Assembly: GCA_907163375.1 (NCBI GenBank)
Contig: CAJQUW010004790.1
Location: 87,029-151,028 of the forward strand
DNA from: Prostheceraeus crozeri
Lineage: Eukaryota; Platyhelminthes; Polycladida; Euryleptidae
Direction of reading: 5' to 3'
Length of the DNA stretch: 64,000 bases
Position numbers and translations under genes: made by a program. The first letter of the stretch is position 1. Each line of letters begins with the position of its first letter. The notes beneath the pieces are model-generated. The model searched no databases. It was not told the origin of the DNA and saw only the letters and a list, made by a program, of their open reading frames with translations. Below are positions 10,623 through 20,981 of this stretch, piece by piece.

Positions 10623-10738
10623 CAAGCTATCCGCAGTAGGGGCACATTCTCCTCGAGATAACTGCAATCCGGAGTAGGAATACATTCTCCTCGAGATGAC
10701 TGCAATCTGCAGTAGGAATACATTCTTCTCGAGATAAA
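10623..10738. repeat. 38-bp minisatellite, three copies
   Basis: Three tandem units share GCAGTAGG, ACATTCTCCTCGAGAT and ACTGCAATC, with a period of 38 bases. Later units differ by a few bases. It lies in the transporter intron. Confidence 0.85.
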
Positions 10739-11110
10739 CGGCAACTATTTTACGACTCACACTAGCGTCTTTTACGATTCCGACTCGAGCGAAAAGCTTC
10801 GACTTCGACTACATACTACAAACATCAGATATCAACAATAACGATGAGGTCTAGTTGTAGATGCTACAATCTGATGTCTGTGCTTGCCTAAATGGTAGCT
10901 TGAGGCTTCTTGAATTTAAAGTGAAGCATTATCAATAGCTCTTTGTTACTCACCTTTATTCTTACTTATCTTCACTTCATGCAATTTTATGTCGCGTGTC
11001 TATGATGTAGGCCTGCACGTGTAAGCATGCTAGCAGTTTAGATGGAGAAATATATTATGCCTAAGATGTGTTTCTGTCATAAAATTTTCGGAATTTTAAT
11101 ATGGCCATCT

Positions 11111-11390
11111 GTGTAGGTGGTGGGATGGCTCAATTGGTCAAAGGCCGCGCTTCGGCAAGGAAGTGTAGAACGTACAGGGTTCGAGTCTGTCCGCCTCGGG
11201 AGGTACCACCGCTCTCATTAGGGGCTACCCTACCTAACTTGTTGATAGTTGCGTTACAAGTGTATGAAGACTGTCCCATCTCCAGTCTGCCAGAAAGATT
11301 TTGTGCCTTGGATGGGGCAGGGATAGGTAAAAAAGTGGTGGAACTCATTTGTAGCTGTTCTTATCATTCGCTAACGAGACCACATGTGAT
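11111..11390 (+). mobile_element. tRNA-derived SINE, plus copy
   Basis: The tRNA-like head has box A TGGCTCAATTGG (near 11126) and box B GGTTCGAGTCT (near 11179), followed by CCGCCTCGGGAGGTACCACC. The same family as the copy at 9281-9945: the bodies align through GCTC-CAT-AG-GGCTA and AGTTGCG. Compared with it, this copy continues at 3' with a segment around TGGGGCAGGGATAGG. The 3' end is approximate. Confidence 0.7.
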
Positions 11391-11527
11391 GGTAGTTTTA
11401 GGTGAAATACATTGCTCACGCTTTTCAGTTGATGATATGAATGGATTTTGCTATTTCAACAGGAATTTTCCATGTAAAACCCATTGACAGATTGTTCAAC
11501 AAATGAAGTTTTCATTTTAAATTTCAG

Positions 11528-12124
11528 GTTTCAATAACAGAGGCATCAATATATTTCCACGTACCGGAGAAACAATGTTGTTCAGGCCTGGACAAAGAAG
11601 GATTTCTAGTTATTACTTTGGTTCCTGTTGGAGAACTTTTAGGTTTGGCAATTGGAGCCCTAACTTTGGATCATGCCGGCAGAAAACACACTGTATTTAT
11701 GCTATCTGTTGTCGGTGGTTTAAGTTATGTTTGTTTAAGTGTCTGTAGTGATATGATAACAACCACGATTTTCGTTATCATCAATCGCGCTGCCGGCATT
11801 GGGATACTTGCAGCATTGGTTGTCTACACTGGAGAACTATATCCAACAGCCATAGTCACAATGGCAATGGGAGTGATGTGTTGTGCTGGTCATCTCGGAG
11901 CGGCGATTTCACCCTTTTTCGGAGCCTCAGTGATTAAAAGTATTCATCCTTTGACGGCAATGAGTACGTACTCGGGAGTGTATTTGATTATCGCAGCTTT
12001 AACTTTACTTTTGCCTGTGGAAACCTTAACTAATGCCAAAAAGCAGAATGATCCAGAACAATATGACTTCAAGTGGCTACCAGATAATGAGGAAGAAACT
12101 GTGCATCTGGTTGGAAATTCATAA
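11528..12124 (+). CDS. SVOP/SLC22-like MFS transporter, exon 2
   Basis: Terminal coding exon, 198 codons plus TAA at 12122-12124, joining exon 1 in phase 0 to give a 486-aa protein, close to the usual 480-550 aa of this group. It holds the second half of the MFS fold: a TM7-8 loop with Cys pairs, LDHAGRKHTVF (the conserved D-x-x-GRR/K loop between TM8 and TM9), and GELYPTAIVTMAMG, the E-x-YPT-x-x-R-like signature before TM11, here without the usual Arg. A short acidic C-terminal tail follows. No break is seen in either exon. This is the only convincing intact host gene in the window. Confidence 0.88.
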   Translation, partial: VSITEASIYFHVPEKQCCSGLDKEGFLVITLVPVGELLGLAIGALTLDHAGRKHTVFMLSVVGGLSYVCLSVCSDMITTTIFVIINRAAGIGILAALVVYTGELYPTAIVTMAMGVMCCAGHLGAAISPFFGASVIKSIHPLTAMSTYSGVYLIIAALTLLLPVETLTNAKKQNDPEQYDFKWLPDNEEETVHLVGNS

Positions 12125-12259
12125 AGCGCCTTGACATGTGAAAATGAGGGAGTTGTGATAAATTATTATCTCCTTCAAATCATGCGGCTGTATTTCAAAA
12201 TAGAAATTTAAATTTAATACATGTTTTACGGATCTCAACATTCTGGAAATCTTTAATTC

Positions 12260-12265
12260 AATAAA
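12260..12265 (+). terminator. polyadenylation signal of the transporter
   Basis: AATAAA 136 bases after the stop codon, with TG-rich sequence following. A normal position for a short 3' UTR. Confidence 0.6.
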
Positions 12266-12860
12266 ATCTGACTTGCGGATATTCTAAGTAGATAGGTGTA
12301 GATAACAGCTAAGTACAGTTAATGCATTTCTCATGAAACACGGTCCCTATGACAGAAATGCATCTAAACGATGTGACACGATGACAGTAAATATCAATCA
12401 GTACGAACACGAACCTCGTAAGGTAGATGATGCCGTTCAGTTTTATTGTTTATTTAATCAGTATACAGCTGCGGCCATGGATATCCGGACACGTATGAAA
12501 GATATGGAGTTTTTGAAGTTTCAAAGTTATATTTTTCCATAGGTGGGTAATCTTTAGTCGTGCGACATCTTCAGCTTATAGTGAATCAGAAAGTAGACGA
12601 AATGTATTCATATTGTAGCTCTCTTGAACAGTAGCGTGTTGTTATTCATAGAGCACCATGGTTGACGTCATCCGATTCCCCATGAGAGTGTTTCTTTAAC
12701 TATCAATGCTTACAGGTTTCCTGCAATCTCATTGGTAGAAAGCGATGCCAATGGAATCTGTCGACGTATCTGCAACCTCCCAATGCAACACACGCGTGTC
12801 AGTTAGCAATTTTAGAATCATTCGCAGTTCATATCGTGTGACAAACAGTGCCTTCCGTTA
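12266..12860. other. spacer, probably includes the 5' end of the Tc1 element
   Basis: No coding frame was recognised. The last 200-300 bases probably belong to the 5' non-coding part of the Tc1 element, but I could not find its terminal repeat. Confidence 0.4.
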
Positions 12861-13685
12861 TTGCTCTGTGTATGGTCGTCGCTAAACCAAATGCCCAAGT
12901 CAAAAGAAATCTCTCCTCGCAAAAGACCTGTCGTTATCACTCTATTACGTGAAGATATTTCAATTCGAAAAGTATCTGAGCGTACTGGCATACCAAAGTC
13001 TACCGTGAGTGACATCAAGCAGCGCTGGATCAAACGACCAGATGGGTTTGGATCTCCAACCAAACGTAAAGGTCCAGCTCGGAAGTCAACAGTATTTACT
13101 GACAGATGCTTAGTGAGAGAATGTTTGAAGTCGCGTTTCTCCAGTGCTGCTGAAATTCGCGGAAGAGTTCATCCAGCCCAGATTCTTAGTGTGAGTACTG
13201 TTCGTCGCCGATTGAGAGAACAAGGATTAAAATCTCGCAGACCTTCGAAGAAGCCGTTTATTAACGCTTTCCAGAGACAGCGCCGTTTGAAGTTTGCTCG
13301 CCATTATCTTCAAAAATGTGACGACTTCTGGAAACGTGTGATATTTTCAGACGAAAGTTCGTTCGATATTTATGGAAACAGAAGCAGCATAAAAGTTTGG
13401 AGACGTCCAGGAGAAAGATATTCTAAACAATGTGTTCTACCAACCTTCAAGCATCCCCCATCGGTAATGATATGGGGATGCATGTCTTGGAACGGCATTG
13501 GAAGACTGAAGATCTTCGAAAAAGGAGAAAGAATAAATCAGCATGTCTACCTGGAGGTACTAAAGAATGAACTGGATCACTCAGATCGCGAACTTCATCA
13601 ACACAATGGCGTATTTATGGACGATAATGCGCCGTGTCACCGAGCAAAGGCAGTGAAGGAATACCTTAACAGATATTCCCTGTCT
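12861..13685 (+). pseudogene. Tc1-like transposase, 3' truncated
   Basis: From about residue 10 the frame reads as a Tc1 transposase. A paired-type helix-turn-helix (KVSERTGIPKSTVSDIKQRW) is followed by a GSPTKRKGPARKST linker, a second helix-turn-helix (SAAEIRGRV, then LSVSTVRRRLREQGLKSRRP), then the catalytic domain. The first Asp is in VIFSDESSFDIYG, and the second Asp is in VFMDDNAPCHRA. The frame is open to NRYS, where it joins a LINE fragment. The segment with the third catalytic residue and the 3' end is gone. It therefore cannot be active alone. Confidence 0.9.
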
Positions 13686-14415
13686 GTCCATGCAACTCCA
13701 CATTTCTAGCACGGTCTCCAAATGTTTTGGTGCACTTCGCCAGCTTCGCTCACTCCGTCGCTTCCTTCCTCTACCGGTTTTAAGCACTCTCATGGTTTCC
13801 CTCGTTCATTCCCGGCTCGATTTTTGCTCCAGTCTACTTTATGGCCTACCAGACAATTCCCTCTGCAAGCTCCAATCAATTCTTAATGCAGGTGCGCGAA
13901 TTCTGTTCAATACCAGCTCCCGCGACCACGTGACCCCTCTACTACGATCCCTTCAGTGGTTACCGATTCGCTATAGGATTACCTATCGCCTGGCAGTTTT
14001 CGCCTTCAAATGCATTCGCGGTTCAGCTCCTTCCTACATGTGCTCCATGCTTCAATCTGTGTCCTGCAATCCCACACGCTGTAATCTCCGATCCGCTTCC
14101 AATGATGACCTGTTGATCCCCTCCTCCCGCCTGAGGACCATCGGAGCTTGTGCTTTTCCGATTGCGGCTGCTCGTATCTGGAATAACCTGCCGACAAGCC
14201 TTAAGACAACTTCATCCATTTCATCCTTCAAGAAACACCTGAAGGTTGAACTCTTGCGCATTGCCTACTTATCTTGAGCATTGCTCCTTCTTCTGCTTCC
14301 CTTGTCCTGTTGACCCTTAATCTTTGACTTTTGATGACAGCTCCCCTGTAGAAAGTGCCCTTGAAGTCTTCGGACATAAATGTCACTTGAATCTGTTCGT
14401 ATAATAAATAAATAA
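13686..14415 (+). mobile_element. 5'-truncated LINE, C-terminal end of RT ORF and 3' UTR
   Basis: The frame from about 13700 to 14277 matches the thumb and C-terminal region common to jockey/CR1/L2-type LINEs: KCFGALRQLRSLRRFLP, HSRLDFCSSLLYGLP, LQSILNAGARILF, LLRSLQWLPIRYRI, and the terminal RIWNNLPTSLKTTSSISSFKK. The stop is at 14275-14277, then about 120 bases of 3' UTR and a short (AATA)n tail at 14401-14415. The element is truncated upstream of the RT catalytic core, as is usual for LINE copies. Its 5' junction lies in the Tc1 transposase, so it inserted later or with a deletion. The clade is not fixed. Confidence 0.85.
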
Positions 14416-14733
14416 ATTTCATATGCGCGAGATGCGGCCCAGAGACCGCATTCGAATCCCAAAAAACAAGGCGTAGGCCTATAGCCTTCTTTTAAGGCGT
14501 GGGTGTTGAGTAAAATTACTTTATTGCGATATGATAAGCTACGAGCAATCTTTGAATGCGATCACGATCGGTATCGCAGTGTTATTTCAAATCACAATAT
14601 ATCCGTATAGGTCTCATCTCTTCGAACCGTTTGATTTCGAGGCATGGCAAAGCAAACCATAGGTCTACTTAAGCCAAAAATTAAGAGAATCAGCTGTCAC
14701 AGTAACTTGTAGGCCGACCTAAGAGTAGACCAA
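14416..14733. other. no gene recognised; trace of a SINE
   Basis: At 14446-14458 a box-B-like GCATTCGAATCCC follows a GATGCGG word, suggesting the remains of a tRNA-derived SINE. Otherwise featureless. Confidence 0.4.
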
Positions 14734-16565
14734 ATGAAAATCTACAGGCCCTACGTGTACTATACCAGCCGATTGCTCACCGCGGTGTTTTTCTTTCAGA
14801 TCAAAGCAAAGAACAGAAGATTGAGATTAATGAGCCAAAGAAGTCATCAAATCGTTCAAATGAAACTGAAGAATGCTTTTTCTGATTCTGCGACACTCAG
14901 ACATCAAGACATAATTGATTTCTACTTGAGAGATGACAATTCTCGACTTTCAACTGGTAAGAGTGAAACGATCTCAAATAACGTTAAGAATGGAGAGAAG
15001 AGACAGATTCGATACTTGAATTTCTCCATTGACGTTTTATACGAGAAGTATGCCAGTGAAAGTGAGTCTCCTGCATCCAGATCGTTGTTCTATTCTTTAA
15101 GGCCCTTCTGGGTGCGAAAACCCGACCTGCCACATCGAAACAGTTGTTTTTGCAAAAGCTGTAACAATTTCCAATTTCTTTGTAATGCTTCATATTTTCA
15201 TCAAGTGATCTCCTGTCGAGATTCTTATCGCTTGGTTGAAAGCACAGTGTGCTCAACGAAGTCGAAAGATTGCATGATGAGAAACTGTACATGCAAAGGC
15301 AAACCTTTCATTGACATTTCTATTTGCCAAACAGGTAGCTCTATCTGTTACCACAAAAGGGCGACTGATACTACTGACAGTGGATTCAAAACCGTTGTTA
15401 GGAAGCGGATAGAAAGTTCCATAGGAAATTTCGTTAAGATACTGGAAACTAGTTTCTGGGAACATGCAGCCCACTTGTATCGCATTTATGTCCAGCAATA
15501 TTCATTGAAATTGATAAAAGGATCTTTGCATGACAACGAAGTTGCCTTGCTCATTGATTTTAGTGAGAACTAAACTCTTAAAGCCGGAGTTGAAACGCAG
15601 GCTACTCACTTCGGCTTTCACCATCAAGCAACTATCCATCAAAGTGTCTGTTACAGTTCTTCTGATGCACCAATGTCTTTTGTTACACTGTCGTCTGATA
15701 TGAGAAAAACAGCTGCAGCCGTGCAAGCACATTTGCAGCCTGTTTTGAAATATCTCATTGAAAAATTCGGATATCTTGAAAAAGTGATTCTTGCAAGCGA
15801 CAGTCCTTCACAGTATCGGAATAGGTTCACACTCTATGCGATCGATACATTGACGAAATCTTTGGGCATTGGCAGTTGGTGTTGGCTCTACTCGGAGTCG
15901 GGGCACGGGAAGGGCCCATCAGATGGCATTGGATCCTCTTTGAAAATAGGTTGTGACAGAGAAGTTTCCACTGGTCGCAGTATGATGTCAATTGATGACA
16001 TGCGAAAGTTTCTTGAAAATAAGAACTCAAGAATAACAAGTTTTGAGATCACTTCACAAGAAATTGAAGTCTGTGAAAACATTCTTAAAGACTCTCATGT
16101 ACCTAAAGTACCCCGCATCACACATACAAGTATGCACTTCCTAAAACTTCTGATAGTTGTTTGATCTAATATAATTTGTATTGTAAAGCATGTAATCCCG
16201 TGTGGAATACCTGTCAGTGTAGCTCTTACAAGGAGATTCCACAATTTTCGTTTATATCGGACCACGAGAAGACTTCATTTGTTTCACCCCGAACTGCCAC
16301 GACATCCAATCAGGAGGTAAAAGTACCTATCCCTCCTTTTCTGGTCAATGGGTTATCGCCAATTTCAATGGAAGGTGGTATCCGGGCAAGATTACCGATC
16401 TAGCGACGGATGAAGCCCATGTCAGTTGCATGGAGTTGGTTAGACGCAATCAAGTGTCGAGCAATGTAACCACATGGAAGTGGCCTGATCCGACGGATGT
16501 GTATCACTATTCATATGATCGTCTGAAGCCAATCGAAATTTTAAGCAAGTTGAGCTCTCGAACAC
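14734..16565 (+). pseudogene. DDE-like transposase of unassigned family, decayed
   Basis: The frame reads through 14734-15573. The N-terminal half has YEKYASE, then SLRPFWVRKPDLPHRNSCFC and CKSCNNFQFLC, a Cys-rich segment. It reaches LLIDFSEN, where an in-frame TAA stands in place of the usual Tyr, and continues in the same frame (THFGFHHQATIHQSV) to 16164 with ILASDSPSQYRN and SESGHGKGPSDGIG. These three acidic motifs look like the D, D and E/D positions of a DDE transposase. Two further frame shifts follow. The last 80 residues (WVIANFNGRWYPGKI to WKWPDPTDVYHY, 16340-16530) resemble a small Tudor/chromo-like barrel. A splice acceptor TTTCTTTCAG at 14790-14799 suggests the exon starts at 14800. 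I have seen this arrangement in uncharacterised invertebrate proteins but cannot name the superfamily. Confidence 0.6.
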
Positions 16566-16689
16566 GGGAGTTGATTGACTTTTCCTCGGAATACTTGTGA
16601 CTTTGTGAACGTGAACAACCGTACGTCTTTTTCTACTCGTATTCTTTTACTCAATAAACAACAATGAGATTAAATACACGATAGATAAG

Positions 16690-16800
16690 ATTGCCATGCA
16701 AAAGATGTACGGTTGGTGGGATTCGAACCTACGACCAAGGTTAACTAGACCTGTGCTCTAACCAACTGAGCTACGAGCCACTTACGGGACTCTGTCAATT
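16690..16800 (-). mobile_element. tRNA-derived SINE head
   Basis: The minus strand has textbook Pol III boxes: box A TAGCTCAGTTGGTTAGAGC (about 16755-16773) and box B GGTTCGAATCCC (about 16719-16730). The first seven bases do not pair with the sequence after the T arm and the T stem has one mismatch, so this is not a working tRNA gene. It differs in sequence from the SINEs in the transporter intron. Confidence 0.6.
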
Positions 16801-17690
16801 GGCAGGATCAAACCCTCGCCACCACACATCAGTTGTCAAGGCAATAGTTATATTCAATACTGTCTGTCATAGACCTCTACTATGTGCTTTAATTTCCACG
16901 TTTTCATCAAACAGTTTTTAGTTATATCAATAGACCTGCCATCTCGTGAATTGAATAGTTTTCACTGTCCTGTATTGATATGGGAAATCTAAATCGCCCA
17001 AGAATCTGCACATGTAATTTGAAACGAAACGATAGCCTATACGGTGAGTGATGCACTGCAAGACTGCTTAACCTTCATACAAGCTACTTTTCTTGAAAGT
17101 AAATTGACCTAGTTATAACAGCTTTGGGAAACAGAATAGGCTCACAATTATTGTCATAGGCAGCAATTGAGCAATGAAATTGAAAAATTGGGGATAAAGT
17201 GACATCATCCAGATACGTCAACTGTCATTTATAAGTTGATTAAACGTCTTGGACATCAAAAATTATGTTCCTTGATCTGTTTATCAAGCTTATCAGTTCT
17301 AGAAGACATGTAGTGCATGCTCAGTAATTCTAGAAGTGTCATACTTTATCATTTTTAATCAATAGAAATTGAGGATGTCTTCAATGTTAAATGTCGTCAC
17401 GAAAACATGACACGTCATCTCTTCGACGGCGGACTTTTCAATTTTCTTTCTAGCCTCACCAAACATGTGTGGATTGTGGTTTGACATATAGAAATGGTGA
17501 AATAGGATGAAATCACAATGTTTTGAGGCCTTTGTCCATTGGAAATCGAAGAATATTTTCTGCGGACAAGAAAATCATGAAATTTTCTGGATTTCAACAA
17601 ATGCTTTAGTAAATACATGTAGGTGTAAGTTTAAGAATTTACTTGTACATTCAATTTTGTCTCAAGTCATTTACGCATTTAATATGCTGA
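16801..17690. other. no gene recognised
   Basis: AT-rich non-coding sequence. I see no repeats or frames worth naming. Confidence 0.5.
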
Positions 17691-17713
17691 AGTTGCGCTT
17701 CTTTCCTCAACAG

Positions 17714-17953
17714 CAACCAGTGCGTATTGGAGGAACCTACGCGGATCCACAGCCCTATGTGATAATAAACGACATTCACATCGAGACCGATGGAGTGGCG
17801 CACACCATCTGCGCATTCGTTTTGGCCCTTTTGGCATTAAACCTGCGCCACTCATCTAAGCAGGAGTGCTCCCTGGAGGCGCTTGAAAGCCTTCTTGGAA
17901 TAAGAAGGTCCTTCAGCAAAGCAGGCGCTCGGACCTTGTACAAAACACCTTAA
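17714..17953 (+). CDS. possible terminal exon of an unrecognised gene
   Basis: After a splice-acceptor-like CCTCAACAG the frame reads about 79 residues to a TAA: it opens QPVRIGGTYADPQPY, then IHIETDGVAHTICAFVLALLALNL, and ends LLGIRRSFSKAG. A hydrophobic, LLGI-ending C-terminus like this occurs in some uncharacterised, often repeat-associated animal proteins, a weak comparison. Base composition is more GC-rich than the surroundings, which supports coding. AATAAA at 18375-18380 could be its poly(A) signal. No upstream exon was found, so it may be a gene fragment or part of a transposon. Confidence 0.4.
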   Translation, partial: QPVRIGGTYADPQPYVIINDIHIETDGVAHTICAFVLALLALNLRHSSKQECSLEALESLLGIRRSFSKAGARTLYKTP

Positions 17954-18619
17954 TATTTAGCCCACAACGAATGCCTCCAATCATTTCATGTCTTCTCTTG
18001 AGGTCACAGGAATATTCCATCGCTCATTCTGAGTAGGTAGTCCTTGGCTAGACATTTCATGTTTTATAGAAATTGAAAGGACTAGTGAATGTCTAGCAGC
18101 TGATTTGTTTTAAAATAATTCATGTCGATGTATTTCGATGTACCGTTTGTTTTCACCGTTCATTTGTATTTCCAGAAGACATAATGGTTTGTTTCGCTTT
18201 TCCTAAAATTTTGTTTGCAGTCCTATTGTCTTAATTTTTTGCTTTTTACCTTCAACTTCAAAGACAGACAAATATCATATATGACACGTAATTTCTTGCA
18301 ATCAAGCTTTTCCATTCTGAATTTTATCGGCATTTATACGGGATCAATGTTATTTCCCGCATTTGTTTTGTTTTAATAAACTGACTCAAAATTCAGGATT
18401 GTTCTTGAAATATCTCGTGAATGAATTACAGTGAAGGAAAGGGAAACACGCACAGACACACACGCAAAACAACGCGGACAGAGGGAGAGAGAGAGATAAG
18501 TGGGATTTAACTGCATTGAGCTTATGGAATTAGTTGCAATGAGCTTTTCTATCTATTATTGTTTACGATTACTGTATAAATATATGAATAATTGATCGGA
18601 GACGCTCGTTGACTACTGT

Positions 18620-18795
18620 CAACCCTTCTCTACGATTTTCCGTCTAAGGGGAACCTCCTTCTTAATCTGAGGGCTCCTCCTCTACGACTTTCTATCTGAA
18701 TTACCCCTCCTCTGCGATTTACGACCTGAGGGGCTTCCTCTCACACTCTTTCTATCAGAGGACACCCTTCTCATCCTCTTTCAATCAGAGGCACG
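18620..18795. repeat. degenerate minisatellite, about 44-bp unit
   Basis: Four loose tandem units with the words CTACGATTT or TCTTTC, ATCTGAGGG and CTCCTC. The units differ a good deal, so it is old. It is followed at 18797-18890 by several TCCCGATTTTTT words in both orientations, perhaps the end of a small DNA element. Confidence 0.65.
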
Positions 18796-18890
18796 ACTGT
18801 CAAGTGTCCCGATTTTTTGCTCTCAAAATAGGTTCTCCCGATTTTTTCGGGACGTCCCGTCTTTTGTCCCTCATTTTTTGCTTTATAAAT

Positions 18891-20619
18891 TCTGTGCTTT
18901 GAATTTTCATGATCTGCTTTTCAATTTAGTATTAATATGTAATTCTGATTAACAGTGACAATACTATGTGACGTACAGGTAAACAAGAAAATGGAGGACT
19001 TACATTTTTCATTATCTTGTGAATTTGTCAATTGTGAACGATTGGCTTCCTTATCGAAGGCATTGCCAGTTGTGGCACAGTGAGCAAATGGATTTATTGC
19101 ACTTCCAATCTTTAATTTCTGAATGCCTCGCGAGGGTACATACCTGTAAATATTTCATTATGGCCTTATTGATGTAGGATCTAAATCACATAATTTTCCA
19201 TCCAGTTTGAGAAAGATAATTCTGCTGGTCGCGGTCTTCCCCGGCTGTCTGAGATTCAGATTGCTCCCGTAAAAAGATCCCAAGCATCAATATCCCTTCC
19301 AGAAATCGATATTCGACTGGATAAACATTCCCACATTTTTATTACATGCAAAATCGCTGTCGTGCAAATTTTGGAAAAAGTATCCATAAAATGTACCAAA
19401 TGCAACATTCACCTGTGTCTTGTGAAAGAGAGAAACTGTTTTGTAAAATTTCATACGAACAATGGAATCTTTTAGGTACATGATTAGTGATTACCATTTT
19501 CTTACATATATTATATATTCTATCAAGAAACAGAGTGAATGCAAGCTCAATATTAGTATATAATGTCTTTACTTAATAATGTCTGTTGATCGAGTATGAA
19601 CTTAAACTATAATAAATATATGAACGAAAAAACGAATAAAAAATATGAACGCATATTTTTGCAACACAAGTTTAAAATTCATCAAAAAAACACACAAGCG
19701 TAAAATTTGAAGGTTGACATATATCCACAATGTCCTTGCTAGAGGACACTCACAAAAAGAAAGAACTAAATATTTTTTGAAATTTTCAACATCATCAGAT
19801 GATTATGGCATTGAAAAAAGATTAGTACACAGAAGCGTAATTTTTGGGAAACTGAGAACATAATTCATACATGAAAGGGTTAATACAGCAGATTATCGAT
19901 TGGATTGTTGAGTAGGTGTGTCTCAAGTGCTTCCAACAGAATCGGGGAAGTTTTGGACAAAGTGTACTTCGACAATAATTTGATCGTAAAGCGATTTTTT
20001 TAGAAAATTATCTATTAATTCACAGCTTTTCGTTCTCCCATTGGTTAATACGGGCATTAGAATATAACGTGACCGGTGCGCCTATACGGTAGTATGTCAT
20101 AGTACTACCTCATTCTCTAAATAATGCTAACTATTATCAGTCAACGTTATCCAAGGAGCTAAAAGCTGATTATAATAATGTATACGGTAGAAAACATTTC
20201 TTGGGTCAGAGAAAACTCATAATGCGAAAGGATGCCTCGATAAGAGGAAATGTCTTAATAGATTTTTACAATATTTAGTCTGCCGTAATAAGTGAATTGT
20301 CTTACTAGAAAGAAAATAAAGTATTTGTCTATACTCGTGATAAACTAAATTTTCTTAGACATCCAAAAGCTTGTCTGCTTTCGTGAGATGGTGGAATCGG
20401 TGAAAGGGACCCGATAACAACCATGAACAATCAGTAGGCGCTCAGGGTTTCATGATTTTTGAACAAACATCGATGCACTATCTTTTAAAATCCTAATTGG
20501 AAAAAATATATTCGTAATTATAAAAAAATCCTAAGTATAGCCACTCTTCTGCATTCCGGTTATGTGAAGTTACCTGTAGAACGGATGTACTAGAGTGTGT
20601 CGAAAAGCATTAATATTTC
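18891..20619. other. no gene recognised
   Basis: AT-rich sequence. The last part probably belongs to the 5' end of the outer piggyBac described next, but I could not place its terminal repeat. Confidence 0.4.
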
Positions 20620-20981
20620 AATTGCAAAGTCGCTAATGAGTCGAAATCGTTTCCTCCAAATCAAGCAGTGTCTTCATGCCGCGAACAACTCTCTTTCCAA
20701 TTCTAAAACTGCTAAGATACAAGCTGTTTAAGACGAATTGATAAGAATCTTCTTCAGTTCGGCTGCTTTTCTGAGCACTTATCAATCGACAAATCAATAA
20801 TGGTTCCATACTTTGGGAAACATTTATCCATAATATTTCTCAAAAGAAAGCCGATTCGATTTTGATATAAATTGTGGGCTTTTTGCACTAGCGACGGATC
20901 TCCATACCATCTCATCATTTACAAAGGTTGTGATTCCTCAAAGCCTTGGAGAACACGTAGTGAAGTCGTTAGTGTCATTAA

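Larger units (their letters stand above)
8983..11527 (+). other. intron of the transporter gene
   Basis: A GT-AG intron: donor CAG/GTATGC at 8982/8983 and acceptor TTTCAG/GT at 11527/11528, phase 0. It is largely transposon-derived: two copies of one SINE family in opposite orientations, a hAT MITE, and a 38-bp minisatellite. The remaining stretches (about 9946-10620 and 10740-11110) show nothing recognisable. Confidence 0.85.

Noticed and set aside
16705-16782. A possible tRNA gene on the minus strand
   Set aside because: Boxes A and B are perfect, but the acceptor stem does not pair and the T stem has a mismatch; it is better explained as a SINE head.
18421-18500. CA/GA-rich tract as a minisatellite
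   Set aside because: Only short, irregular CACA and GAGA runs; no definable unit.
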